NCBI RefSeq assembly: GCF_900156735.1
Contig: NZ_FTOL01000002.1
Location: 248,001-312,000 of the forward strand
Direction: 5' to 3'
Length of the DNA stretch: 64,000 nt
Source: Chryseobacterium ureilyticum
GTDB taxonomy: Bacteria; Bacteroidota; Bacteroidia; Flavobacteriales; Weeksellaceae
Below, piece after piece: positions 51,043-58,771 of the stretch. How positions within the stretch are numbered: the first letter of the stretch is position 1; every line of letters starts with the position of its first letter. Both the position numbers and the translations under genes were made by a program. The notes beneath the pieces are model-generated. The model saw only the letters and a list, made by a program, of their open reading frames with translations, was not told where the DNA came from and ran no database searches.

Positions 51043-52347
51043 ATGAAATACTATAATTTAAAGGACAGTCAGGAACAAGTTAATTTCAAGACTGCAACCA
51101 TAAAAGGACAAGGTAAAGACAAAGGATTATTTTTCCCTGAAAACATTCCCCAATTTGATGAAAAATTCATTCAGAATCTTTCACAGTATTCTGATGAAGA
51201 GATCGCTTACCAATGCATGAGAAGTTTTATTAATGATGAAATTCCTTCAGAAGTATTAAAAAACATTATTACTGAAACCATTAGCTTTGATATTCCATTG
51301 AAAAAAATAAATGATAAAATATCAATTCTGGAACTTTTTCATGGTCCTACCCTAGCCTTTAAAGATATTGGCGCAAGATTCATGAGCAGATGTTTATCTT
51401 ACTTTTTAAAAGATCAGGATAAGAAAGTTACTGTCCTTGTAGCTACTTCAGGTGATACAGGTGGTGCTGTTGCAGATGGTTTCTACAATCTTCCCGGAAT
51501 TGATGTTGTGATTCTATATCCTAAAAACAGAGTAAGCCCCGTACAGGAAAAACAACTTACTGCATTGGGAAAAAATATTTATGCACTGGAAGTTAACGGA
51601 AGTTTTGATGATTGTCAGAGTTTAGTAAAACAGGCTTTTTCTAACGAAGAAATCAACAGTCAGTTGTTTTTAACATCCGCCAATTCAATCAATATTGCAA
51701 GATGGCTTCCTCAGCAAATCTATTATTTATTAGCTTTAAAGCAATGGCAGCAATTAGAAAAAGAATTACCCGTAATATGCGTTCCAAGCGGGAATTTCGG
51801 AAATATCTGTGCCGGGCTTCTGGCTCATGTACGAGGTCTTCCGGCTGAGCATTTTATTGCAGCCTGTAATTCTAATGATATTATCCCTCAATATTTCAAA
51901 ACAGGGAATTTTAATCCTAAAAAAGCTGTTGCCACTTTATCTAATGCGATGGATGTAGGAGATCCCAGTAATTTTGTAAGAATTCTGGAACTTTTCAATA
52001 ATGAATTTGATGCTTTAAAAAATAAAATTTCAGCATGCACTATTGATGATCAAAAAACCATGCAGACAATTACGGATGTTTATGAAAAACACCAATATAT
52101 TCTTGATCCGCACAGTGCTGTTGCATTTGCTTCATTAGAGCAATATCTTAAAGAAAATCCAGGTAAAAAAGGATTCATTTTAGGAACAGCTCACCCAGTA
52201 AAATTCCCTGAGGCAGTAGAAAAAGCCGTTAAAACAAAAATTGAGATCCCTGCATCTCTTAATGATCTGATGAAAAAGGAGAAAAAAACTATTGAAATAA
52301 ATTCAGATTTTGAAGAATTAAGACGATTTTTGCTTAGTAAAAATTAG
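51043..52347 (+). CDS. thrC: Threonine synthase
   Basis: 434 residues, PLP enzyme of the fold-type II family. The start is ATG at 51043 (MKYYNLKDSQEQVNFKTA); an in-frame codon upstream overlaps thrB. The PLP lysine is in LFHGPTLAFKDIGARFM (about 111-118). ATSGDTGGAVADGF (about 138) is the phosphate-binding motif, and SANSINIARWLPQQIYYL and CVPSGNFGNICAGLLA are also conserved. Length and order suit the longer (yeast-E. coli type) class. It converts phosphohomoserine to threonine, last gene of the operon, with folB only 5 bases after it. Confidence 0.96.
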   Translation: MKYYNLKDSQEQVNFKTATIKGQGKDKGLFFPENIPQFDEKFIQNLSQYSDEEIAYQCMRSFINDEIPSEVLKNIITETISFDIPLKKINDKISILELFHGPTLAFKDIGARFMSRCLSYFLKDQDKKVTVLVATSGDTGGAVADGFYNLPGIDVVILYPKNRVSPVQEKQLTALGKNIYALEVNGSFDDCQSLVKQAFSNEEINSQLFLTSANSINIARWLPQQIYYLLALKQWQQLEKELPVICVPSGNFGNICAGLLAHVRGLPAEHFIAACNSNDIIPQYFKTGNFNPKKAVATLSNAMDVGDPSNFVRILELFNNEFDALKNKISACTIDDQKTMQTITDVYEKHQYILDPHSAVAFASLEQYLKENPGKKGFILGTAHPVKFPEAVEKAVKTKIEIPASLNDLMKKEKKTIEINSDFEELRRFLLSKN

Positions 52348-52352
52348 AAACA

Positions 52353-52721
52353 ATGAGCAAGATATACCTTGAAGATGTAAAAATATATGCCTACCATGGA
52401 GTTTTACCTGAAGAAAACATTATTGGCACCTATTATATTTTAAATGTAGAACTTCACACCGATCTGTGGAAGGCTTCAGAATCTGATGATCTGAATGACA
52501 CCATAAGCTATGCAGACATCAATGATATCCTACATAGTGAAATGAAGATCAAATCAAAACTGCTGGAACATGTGGCAGGAAGAATTATTTCAAAAATTCA
52601 TGATCGTTTTCCGCAAATAGATTATATCAAGCTTAAGCTCACCAAAACAGCTCCGCCAATGCAGGGAGAAATGAAAGGTGCTAGTATTGAGTTGGAAAAA
52701 GGATTCAAACCTGAAAATTAA
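52353..52721 (+). CDS. folB: Dihydroneopterin aldolase
   Basis: 122 residues. The T-fold enzyme splits dihydroneopterin to 6-hydroxymethyl-dihydropterin, the substrate of FolK. Conserved: IYLEDVKIYAYHGVLPEENIIGTYYILNVEL (about 3-33, the catalytic Y-x-x-HG-x-x-x-x-E), SYADINDILHSEM, LLEHVAGRIISKIH with the Glu-His ligand, and the C-terminal Lys in KLKLTKTAPPMQG. It follows thrC by 5 bases, so it is read from the thr operon promoter, an odd coupling of folate and threonine genes that seems to be positional only. Confidence 0.95.
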   Translation: MSKIYLEDVKIYAYHGVLPEENIIGTYYILNVELHTDLWKASESDDLNDTISYADINDILHSEMKIKSKLLEHVAGRIISKIHDRFPQIDYIKLKLTKTAPPMQGEMKGASIELEKGFKPEN

Positions 52722-52754
52722 AATTATTATTTTCGCTTTATAAAAAATACAAAA

Positions 52755-54119
52755 TTGAGACTCTTTAAAATATTATTTCTAGTAGTATGTATCAACGCTT
52801 TTGGTCAATCCGGCGTTGATAATCAGTTGGCAAATTATAATTTCCCAAAGATAAAATCCAGTATTACCATGCCTGTGACAATTCCATTATCGGAACTCAG
52901 CAATATGATCAATGCTTCTGTAAAGGATCTTGTCTATCAGGATGATTCCTACACGGATAACAATAATGATCAGTTTAAAGTAAAAGTCTGGAAAACGAGA
53001 CCTATCCGTTTGGTAGGAGGAACAAGCCAAAACCTTTTGATTGAAGTTCCGTTAAAAATATGGGCAGAAAAAGGACTTGGGACCCTGGGCGTTTACACCT
53101 ATCAGAATACTACGTTTGAAACGGTAATGTCATTCAATACGACTGTGACTTTTAAAAACAACTGGACAATTACCACCAGCACCCGACCTAACGGATTCCG
53201 ATGGGTAACAAAACCTGTATTGGATTATGGAAGAATACAGATCCCTATCACACCTATTGTTGAAAAAAGCCTTAAGGAACAACAGGAAAAATTCTGTAAA
53301 ACCATCGATCAGCAAATGGCTACTCAATTGAATTTTCAACAATACGCTGTGATGGCTTGGAATACTTTTTTACAACCATTCAATATATCTGAAGAATACA
53401 ATACCTGGTTAAAAATAAGCCCTGTAGGTGTGAATATTACTCCGTTGAAATTCTATGGAAATCAAATCAATGCAACCCTTGGAATTGATATTTATTCAGA
53501 AACCTTTACCGGAAACAAACCAGCTGCTTCTCTACCTGTAACTTCAGCGACTAATTTTAACTTTTCCCCTACTGTTGCAGATAAGTTTATATTACAAACT
53601 ACCGCAAATATTCCTTTTACGGAAGCTAGTAATATGGCAAGAAAAACATTTTTAAATAAAGAATTTGACATTCGTGACTCAAAGGTAAAAGTAACAGACA
53701 TCAGAGTATATGGAGTGGATGACAGAATCATAATTGAAGCTCAGACAGATGGTTATATCAAAGGAACTTCTGTCATTTCAGGAATTCCTGTTTATGATGA
53801 AGCTAAAAGGAAAATTGTTCTTTCTGATACCAAATTCAAACTGAAAACAATGAATATTCTTCAAAAAACGGCATCCGTTCTATTTCAGGGGAAAATTATT
53901 AAGATGATTGAAGAAGAATATGGAATTCCCACACAGGAACTCGAAGAAACCTCTAGAAAAAGTATTGAAGAAGCTTTCAATAAAGAATATTATAAGGGTT
54001 TAAAAATAAGTGGAAAGGTATTTAACCTAAAGCCAAGCAAAATCCTTCTTAACAGCACAGGAATTACTGCTGTTATTGATACTAATGCTACATTAAAACT
54101 TCTTGTTAACGGGTTTTAA
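52755..54119 (+). CDS. DUF4403-family exported protein
   Basis: 454 residues from a TTG start, which gives a good signal peptide MRLFKILFLVVCINAFGQS; no ATG lies in a better place. The rest, a regular repeating beta-helix-like protein with two similar halves (for example TMPVTIPLSELSNMINASVKDLVYQDD and PFTEASNMARKTFLNKEFDIRDSKVKVTDIRVYGVDDRII), matches the DUF4403 family. These have a two-lobed lipid-binding-like fold. The function is unknown; a role in outer-membrane lipid or lipoprotein traffic is guesswork. Start choice is the main uncertainty. Confidence 0.8.
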   Translation: MRLFKILFLVVCINAFGQSGVDNQLANYNFPKIKSSITMPVTIPLSELSNMINASVKDLVYQDDSYTDNNNDQFKVKVWKTRPIRLVGGTSQNLLIEVPLKIWAEKGLGTLGVYTYQNTTFETVMSFNTTVTFKNNWTITTSTRPNGFRWVTKPVLDYGRIQIPITPIVEKSLKEQQEKFCKTIDQQMATQLNFQQYAVMAWNTFLQPFNISEEYNTWLKISPVGVNITPLKFYGNQINATLGIDIYSETFTGNKPAASLPVTSATNFNFSPTVADKFILQTTANIPFTEASNMARKTFLNKEFDIRDSKVKVTDIRVYGVDDRIIIEAQTDGYIKGTSVISGIPVYDEAKRKIVLSDTKFKLKTMNILQKTASVLFQGKIIKMIEEEYGIPTQELEETSRKSIEEAFNKEYYKGLKISGKVFNLKPSKILLNSTGITAVIDTNATLKLLVNGF

Positions 54120-54160
54120 AAACATCAATAAAACCCAACTTAAAAAACTAATAACCAACC

Positions 54161-54658
54161 ATGAAAAGAATTTTAAATATTGTTGAATACAATAAGGCTT
54201 CATTATGGATTAGACTTGCCAATAATTTCATAGATGTTATCATTATATATATTATCAATTATCTACTCTCCATTATTTGCCATTTTCTTTATAAAATAAC
54301 TTCAATTGAATTGTTCTACTTCTATAATAATGGAAGCCTTTTATGGGGATTATTTAGAGGAAATATCAACTATCTCCTTTATTATTTTCTAATGGAAAAA
54401 TATTTAGACGGGAGAACTATTTCAAAGTATATTACAGGAACCAAAGTAATCAGTACAGATGGTACCCAACCAACTACCCAACAAATCTTGTACAGAACTC
54501 TTTCCAGAATTGTTCCTTTTGATGGACTCTCTTTTCTTGGAGTAAACGGATGGCATGATAGCTGGAGCTATACACGTGTAATTAATCTAAAAAATTATAT
54601 GACTGAAATTCAATCAAAAAGCGAAATTGATAGTCTGGGAAAGAAAGAAATTGCATAA
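54161..54658 (+). CDS. RDD-family membrane protein
   Basis: 165 residues. The RDD domain begins after about 15 residues: SLWIRLANNFIDVIIIYIINYLLSIICHFLYK has the Arg (R18) and Asp (D24) of the family in the first membrane helix, then a second segment YLLYYFLMEKYLDGRTISKYITGTKVIS and the third with LSRIVPFDGLSFLG. RDD proteins are polytopic inner-membrane proteins sometimes implicated in ion transport; the job of this one is unknown. Its C-terminal part (about 140-165) is short and charged. It follows the DUF4403 gene by 41 bases. Confidence 0.88.
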   Translation: MKRILNIVEYNKASLWIRLANNFIDVIIIYIINYLLSIICHFLYKITSIELFYFYNNGSLLWGLFRGNINYLLYYFLMEKYLDGRTISKYITGTKVISTDGTQPTTQQILYRTLSRIVPFDGLSFLGVNGWHDSWSYTRVINLKNYMTEIQSKSEIDSLGKKEIA

Positions 54659-54662
54659 AAAC

Positions 54663-54693
54663 TTTGGTTTGTATAGAAATTTAGCTATATTTG
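54663..54693 (+). promoter_or_regulatory. Promoter of tRNA-Cys
   Basis: TTTG at 54663-54666, 19-base spacer, perfect TATATTTG at 54686-54693, about 25 bases before the tRNA: a complete flavobacterial promoter. Confidence 0.75.
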
Positions 54694-54717
54694 CACACCT
54701 CAAAAATGGTAAAACAT

Positions 54718-54788
54718 GGTACTTTGGCCGAGCGGCTAGGCAGTGGTCTGCAACACCATCTACAGCGGTTCGAATCCGCTAGGTACCT
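54718..54788 (+). tRNA. tRNA-Cys (anticodon GCA)
   Basis: 71 bases. Acceptor arm GGTACTT pairs with AGGTACC, D arm GGCCGAGCGGC, anticodon loop CTGCAAC with GCA between the AGTGGT/ACACCA-type stem, T arm AGCGGTTCGAATCCGCT, discriminator U as usual in tRNA-Cys. The CCA end is not encoded. It is followed by a hairpin terminator and preceded by a promoter, so it is a single transcription unit. Confidence 0.95.
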
Positions 54789-54789
54789 C

Positions 54790-54825
54790 ACAAAACCTCT
54801 AAATTTTATTTAGAGGTTTTTTTAT
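54790..54825 (+). terminator. Terminator after tRNA-Cys
   Basis: Inverted repeat AAAACCTCTAAAT / ATTTAGAGGTTTT followed by T. Confidence 0.85.
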
Positions 54826-54945
54826 GCACATTCTTAAATAAAACCAAGTTCGGGTTTTACGGAAATCCACAAAGCATATTATTCTTTTTTCTACAAACTT
54901 GCATATAAAGCCTACCCATGAAAAAAGTAAAACTGCACACCATAA

Positions 54946-55089
54946 GAAAATAAAGAGACTATCCCAACAGCAAGTAGCAACATTATTCCCACCGAAGTAT
55001 TCCTCTACAGCAGAAAAGAAAATCCGCAAGCTTACATCGCTCAGCTCGAAAAAGAAAATATTGCCTTCCATGAGAAAATCGAAATATAA
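54946..55089 (+). pseudogene. Possible gene remnant
   Basis: An uninterrupted 47-codon reading, ending in TAA at 55087-55089, gives a protein-like sequence (...LYSRKENPQAYIAQLEKENIAFHEKIEI). It has no start codon and is cut off by a stop just upstream. A short frame MKKVKLHTIRK at 54918 lies before it in another phase, so a decayed gene with a frameshift is possible. A longer 88-codon frame in a third phase (54899-55165) is very Lys/Ser-rich and looks like a shadow. Confidence 0.3.
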
Positions 55090-55251
55090 AAAAGCATTCT
55101 CAACAACTAGCAACATCTTTCAATATAAAAGCCTCTCTATTTCCGTGGAGAAGCTTTATAAATAATACAAAAAGTAATGATGGATAGAAAATTATCTGTT
55201 CAAAGGTAACAACAAGAATACCTAACCTTTTATGAGTAGCGTCATATAGGC

Positions 55252-55284
55252 AAAAAAAAATCCTCGGAAATTCCGAGGATAAAA
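55252..55284. terminator. Hairpin with A/T-rich flanks
   Basis: Inverted repeat ATCCTCGGAA / TTCCGAGGAT; T-rich on the minus strand (ends a leftward transcript) and A-rich on the plus. Followed on + by ACTAATAACCATGAAAAC, a short frame of 25 codons with no recognised product. Confidence 0.6.
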
Positions 55285-55653
55285 ACTAATAACCATGAAA
55301 ACTCAAATTAAACATGAGTTGCGTTTGTATATTGAAAAATCGTGCCAATATTTACAAATTTCAAAAAAATAACTACTTTTTTTTTCAAATTCACTTTTTA
55401 ACTATTACATTTAAAAACATAAATTAACATACATTAAAAAAAAATAATCAATATTTAATAAATCTAAATAACAAATAAATACATCAAGAAAAAAATACAT
55501 GAAAATTATATAATTAAAAAAAAATAACATTTTAATTAATTAGTAAAATGAAATAAATTTAACAAAGACCTTCACTTCATATAATCATCCTATAAAACTC
55601 ACTATTTGGCATAATTTATTCTTCTATTTACTAAACCCTCTAAATTGAAAATC
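55285..55653. other. AT-rich intergenic stretch without a clear gene
   Basis: About 370 bases; 55370-55560 are almost only A and T with A-tracts. There is an imperfect hairpin on the minus strand, AACTCA-TGTTTAATT-TGAGTT (55298-55320), next to the terminator at 55252-55284. No protein I would defend; promoter for the following small gene is probably here. Confidence 0.4.
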
Positions 55654-55881
55654 ATGTCACACAAAAATTTCAACACAACAGATTTTACAGAAAATAGTGA
55701 AAAACAATACCAGATTGAGTTCAAAATAAATGAAATAGGTGAAGGCATCAATCTTATTGTACAGAAATTAAATGAAAAAGGAGAATACGAAATGATACAG
55801 GCTCCGGTACATAGGCTCAATGACAGCATATTTATAACATGGGACCATCCTTTTGATGGCAGAATTCTATTTGATGAATAA
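55654..55881 (+). CDS. Small protein of unknown function
   Basis: 75 residues from ATG at 55654, MSHKNFNTTDFTENSEKQYQIEFKINEIG..., ending in DHPFDGRILFDE. Soluble, acidic, alternating hydrophobic pattern (YQIEFKINEIGEGINLIVQKLNEKGEYEMIQAPV) suggests a small beta-rich domain. No family recognised. The reading frame is well-formed and the start context (MSHK) is reasonable. Followed by a hairpin at 55907-55922. Confidence 0.55.
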   Translation: MSHKNFNTTDFTENSEKQYQIEFKINEIGEGINLIVQKLNEKGEYEMIQAPVHRLNDSIFITWDHPFDGRILFDE

Positions 55882-55904
55882 AATATGAGAGCATCACAAC
55901 CAAA

Positions 55905-55950
55905 AAGCCTCCCGAAAGAGGCCTCAAAAAACACAAATGATGAAAAAAAA
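55905..55950. repeat. Hairpin plus 24-base block, copy 1
   Basis: Hairpin GCCTC-CCGAAA-GAGGC followed by AAAAAACACAAATGATGAAAAAAA (55926-55949). The 24-base tail is identical in copy 2 at 57175-57198, also next to a GC-rich hairpin. On the minus strand each is a short T-rich sequence ending in a terminator. Confidence 0.55.
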
Positions 55951-56157
55951 TTTTATATCAGAAATAAAATCAATTTTTTAATTCCTTCCCGAAATTAGAT
56001 ATAATCGTTTTATTATATTTATGACTACACTCATAAAGTGTTAATATTATTTCTTATCACCTTATAATATAAGAGAAAAAAGCATATATCCTATGACCAA
56101 AAACAAAGGTTTAATGCTCAGAATTTAATATATTTACATAAATTAACTCAAAATATT

Positions 56158-56988
56158 GTGATAAAATTTTCTATACTTATAGCCAACTATAATAATGGAA
56201 AGTACTTTAAGGACTGCTATAATTCGTTAATCAATCAGACCTACGAAAACTGGGAAGCCATAATTGTAGATGATGCTTCAACAGACAATTCTATAGAAAT
56301 TATACAATCCTTAATAAAAGACGATCCCCGCTTCAGAATATACCACAACTCTATTAACCAGGGATGTGGTTTTACGAAAAGGGAATGTATGGAATATGCA
56401 AATGGAGAAATATGTGCCTATCTTGATCCTGATGATGCACTATACCCCGAAGCTATAGAAAAAATAATTCAAGAATTTACCGTTCAAAATTATATTGTAG
56501 CATCTTACTCTCAAATGATGCTATGCAATGATGCGCTGGTTCCTGATAAAGTTTTCGCCAGCACTAAGCAAATATACAATGATCGTTATTTCTTCAACTG
56601 TCCTATTCAATTCGCACACTTTTTCGCTTTTAAAAAAGATACTTATCTCAAAACCTCCGGGATCAATCCAGAGTTAAAAAGTGCAGTTGATCAGGATCTG
56701 TATTTAAAAATTCTTGAACATGGTGATGTAAAATATATTAAAGAACCTTTATATTTATACAGGCTTCATGCAAAAGGGATTTCACAGCAAGCCGCAAAGC
56801 AAAGCGCGAAAGTTTCATTTGCAAAAGTGATCCACGAGACGATGAAAAGAAGAGGAATCAAAAAAATAAATAATCAGACAGTCCCTGAAAAATATGCTGA
56901 TCCTCAGGAAATTTTTCAGCTTTTGGACTATCAGACCAACAAAATCCATCGTCTGATTAGCAAAATAAAAATTACCTTAAAACTTTAA
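56158..56988 (+). CDS. Family 2 glycosyltransferase
   Basis: 276 residues, GTG start. GT-A fold: KFSILIANYNNGKYFKDCYNSLINQTYENWEAIIVDDASTDNSIEII (about 3-49) with the nucleotide-binding VDDAS, then AYLDPDDALYPEAIEKI with the metal-binding D-x-D (about 91-95), and later AVDQDLYLKILEHG as the third acidic region. The C-terminal ILEHGDVKYIKEPLYLYRLH ends with a coil rich in Lys. It adds a sugar to an unknown acceptor, likely in surface polysaccharide. It stands alone between AT-rich gaps, with terminator after it. Confidence 0.92.
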   Translation: MIKFSILIANYNNGKYFKDCYNSLINQTYENWEAIIVDDASTDNSIEIIQSLIKDDPRFRIYHNSINQGCGFTKRECMEYANGEICAYLDPDDALYPEAIEKIIQEFTVQNYIVASYSQMMLCNDALVPDKVFASTKQIYNDRYFFNCPIQFAHFFAFKKDTYLKTSGINPELKSAVDQDLYLKILEHGDVKYIKEPLYLYRLHAKGISQQAAKQSAKVSFAKVIHETMKRRGIKKINNQTVPEKYADPQEIFQLLDYQTNKIHRLISKIKITLKL

Positions 56989-56993
56989 AATAA

Positions 56994-57024
56994 TAAAACT
57001 CCTCATTTTGAGGAGTTTTTGTTA
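56994..57024 (+). terminator. Terminator after the glycosyltransferase
   Basis: Hairpin AAAACTCCTC / GAGGAGTTTT with T run. Confidence 0.8.
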
Positions 57025-57128
57025 TCATAAGGATAATATGGAATAGAAAATGTTTCTCTTAGATTCTGATTCAAATTTACCCAATTTATATCCTCAATAA
57101 TATGAGTAGGATCATAAACCCATATCAT
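57003..57128 (-). CDS. Possible small gene or gene remnant (41 codons)
   Basis: Minus-strand frame MIWVYDPTHIIEDINWVNLN... ending YYPYDNKNSSK then TGA. Its residue mix (Trp, Tyr, Pro, Asp) looks like real protein rather than a random AT-rich frame. It begins after a minus-strand hairpin terminator (57150-57175) and ends inside the terminator of the convergent glycosyltransferase. No family recognised; it may be the tail of a lost gene. Confidence 0.3.
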   Translation of the reverse strand: MIWVYDPTHIIEDINWVNLNQNLRETFSIPYYPYDNKNSSK

Positions 57129-57152
57129 TAATTGTGTAAAATCTCAAAAGAA

Positions 57153-57198
57153 AAGGCCCCCATTCAGGAGGCCCAAAAAACACAAATGATGAAAAAAA
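57153..57198. repeat. Hairpin plus 24-base block, copy 2
   Basis: GGCCCCCATTCAGGAGGCC hairpin (57155-57173) followed by the same 24 bases as copy 1 (57175-57198). Confidence 0.55.
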
Positions 57199-57320
57199 TC
57201 TATTTAGAAAAATCCAAACAGAATATCGTCATATTATTCACATTTATCTTTGGATCATTTTTTTAAATAAAATTTCAACATATGATAAACGGAACAACGT
57301 ATTATAGTCATGATTTGATA
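57199..57320. other. AT-rich intergenic stretch
   Basis: No gene recognised between copy 2 of the hairpin unit and the terminator at 57321; a 26-codon frame starting in the 24-base block (MMKKIYLEKSKQ...) is too weak to call. Confidence 0.4.
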
Positions 57321-57344
57321 AAAAAATCCTCTTTTCGAGGATTG
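57321..57344 (-). terminator. Terminator after the small secreted protein
   Basis: Minus strand AATCCTCGAAAAGAGGATT then T run, about 35 bases past the stop. Confidence 0.75.
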
Positions 57345-57378
57345 GTAAATTTAGACAAATATTTTTGTTTTCACAAAG

Positions 57379-57822
57379 TTATTCTTCCCATGTAATCGGA
57401 ACATATATCGTGATATACCCGTCTGCATCTAAATTTTCATCAGAAACAGCAGCAACTATCGTTCCATAACCTACCCAGCCACCTTGTCCCTGGATTCCTG
57501 AAAATTCATAAGTTCCCTCCGGAAGATCTTCTTCAGAAAATTGCGGAAGCGCACGGTCGTGATATCTGTCACTAAAATACTCTTCACCTGTAACCGTATT
57601 CTTTGCAACAAATCCTCCAAGATCAAATCCTGAACCTGAAAGAATCTTTGTTCCGCTCTTAGAAAGAAGCCCATAACGAACAGGGTAAGTCTTTACCACT
57701 TTCTTGTCTGATACTTCTGAACGAACTTTTGATGGACCTTCCACTACATCTGTGGAAGAAAACGAAGTAGTAACAGCTAATAATCCAATAACAGCTGAAA
57801 CTGTAAAAATTGATTTTCTCAT
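57379..57822 (-). CDS. Small secreted protein of unknown function
   Basis: 147 residues from ATG at 57822 (MRKSIFTVSAVIGLLAVTTSFS, signal peptide). The frame runs 16 codons further but overlaps the -7 promoter element at 57843-57850. The mature part has a repeated pattern of short beta strands, Gly-rich loops (KILSGSGFDLGGFVAKNTVTGEEYFSDRYHD, GIQGQGGWVGYGTIVAAVSDENLD) and ends YITIYVPITWEE. No Cys after the signal. The family is unknown; a small beta-sandwich is likely. It has its own promoter and terminator. Confidence 0.7.
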   Translation of the reverse strand: MRKSIFTVSAVIGLLAVTTSFSSTDVVEGPSKVRSEVSDKKVVKTYPVRYGLLSKSGTKILSGSGFDLGGFVAKNTVTGEEYFSDRYHDRALPQFSEEDLPEGTYEFSGIQGQGGWVGYGTIVAAVSDENLDADGYITIYVPITWEE

Positions 57823-57842
57823 ATTAAAGTAATTTTGTTGTT

Positions 57843-57850
57843 CAAAAGTA
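57843..57850 (-). promoter_or_regulatory. -7 element TACTTTTG of the small secreted protein gene
   Basis: Perfect TAnnTTTG on the minus strand, 20 bases before the chosen ATG. The remaining gap to 58160 (about 310 bases) holds no gene. Confidence 0.55.
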
Positions 57851-58160
57851 ATCAATCTAAATGAACTCAATAAAAACTCTTGATTAACTAAAAATTACAA
57901 ATACAATGAAATAAAATTTCGTAGCCAAAAAGAAAACGATAATGAATCTCTCTTAAAAAGATTATTTTTTATGCCCCTCACAAACTTCATACCCAAATCC
58001 TCAAAATATGCTTTCTTTAAAGGAAATTTATAAAGATTTTAAATGAATAGGTTCTTTTTCACTATAAACTTTAACTTTCTTTAACTAAAATTTGGCTCCA
58101 TAATTGAGAATAAAAATAAAGCTAAAACCGTTTTGGCTTAAGCTTATTAAAATTTGAATT

Positions 58161-58718
58161 ATGAAAAAGATAGTAGCAGCAGGTTTTTTATCTGTTTTTT
58201 TGATAACAGCCTGCAAGAAGGATGACAGAACTGCTGAGAAATCACTGGAACAACAAAAACTTGAATTCCAGGCAAGACAGCTTGATATTGAAAGACAAAA
58301 ACTAGCCATTGAAAAGGAAAAACTAGTGTATGAAGCTCAGAAGAAAGCAGACAGTATCTCTGAAAGCAAAAAAGCAAAAGCAACTGCTGAAAATAATTCA
58401 AAGCCTAAAGTAATCAGAGAAACAAGAACTGTATATAGAGACCGAAGTTCTAATTCTAACTCAGGAGGTGGCAGTAACGGTGGATATGCAGATAACGGAA
58501 ATGGTTCTTCACAAGGTACAACTCAGAAAAAAGGAATGAGTAAAGCTGCTAAAGGAACTATCATTGGTACTGTAGGAGGCGCAGCAGCCGGTGCTATCAT
58601 TGCTAAGAAAAACAGAGGACTCGGAGCCGTGATAGGTCGTGTTGTAGGTGGTGCTACAGGATATACAATCGGTAGATCACAGGATAGAAAGGACGGAAGA
58701 GTACAACCCCGCAGATAA
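58161..58718 (+). CDS. Lipoprotein with coiled coil and glycine-zipper domain
   Basis: 185 residues. Lipoprotein signal MKKIVAAGFLSVFLITAC (lipobox ITAC, Cys18). A long charged helix follows (about 25-75; LEQQKLEFQARQLDIERQKLAIEKEKLVYEAQ, heptad pattern), then a Ser/Gly/Asn-rich linker (about 95-120) and a C-terminal glycine zipper (about 130-175; AAKGTIIGTVGGAAAGAIIAKKNRGLGAVIGRVVGGATGYTIG), the YMGG/SmpA-like motif that can insert in membranes. It resembles Lpp-YMGG-type outer-membrane lipoproteins. The role is unknown. A terminator follows, overlapping the next gene's start region. Confidence 0.8.
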   Translation: MKKIVAAGFLSVFLITACKKDDRTAEKSLEQQKLEFQARQLDIERQKLAIEKEKLVYEAQKKADSISESKKAKATAENNSKPKVIRETRTVYRDRSSNSNSGGGSNGGYADNGNGSSQGTTQKKGMSKAAKGTIIGTVGGAAAGAIIAKKNRGLGAVIGRVVGGATGYTIGRSQDRKDGRVQPRR

Positions 58719-58738
58719 TATTTTTTCACAATAACATA

Positions 58739-58771
58739 TAAAGATTGCTTATTTTTAGGCAATCTTTTTTT
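58739..58771 (+). terminator. Terminator just before the large membrane protein
   Basis: Hairpin AAAGATTGCTTATTTTTAGGCAATCTTTTTT; lies immediately before the ATG at 58772, which argues that the frame from 58745 is not the start. Confidence 0.7.

Noticed and set aside
54899-55165. 88-codon frame after tRNA-Cys
   Set aside because: Lys/Ser-rich with no family pattern; another phase of the same DNA looks more protein-like, so this is a shadow.
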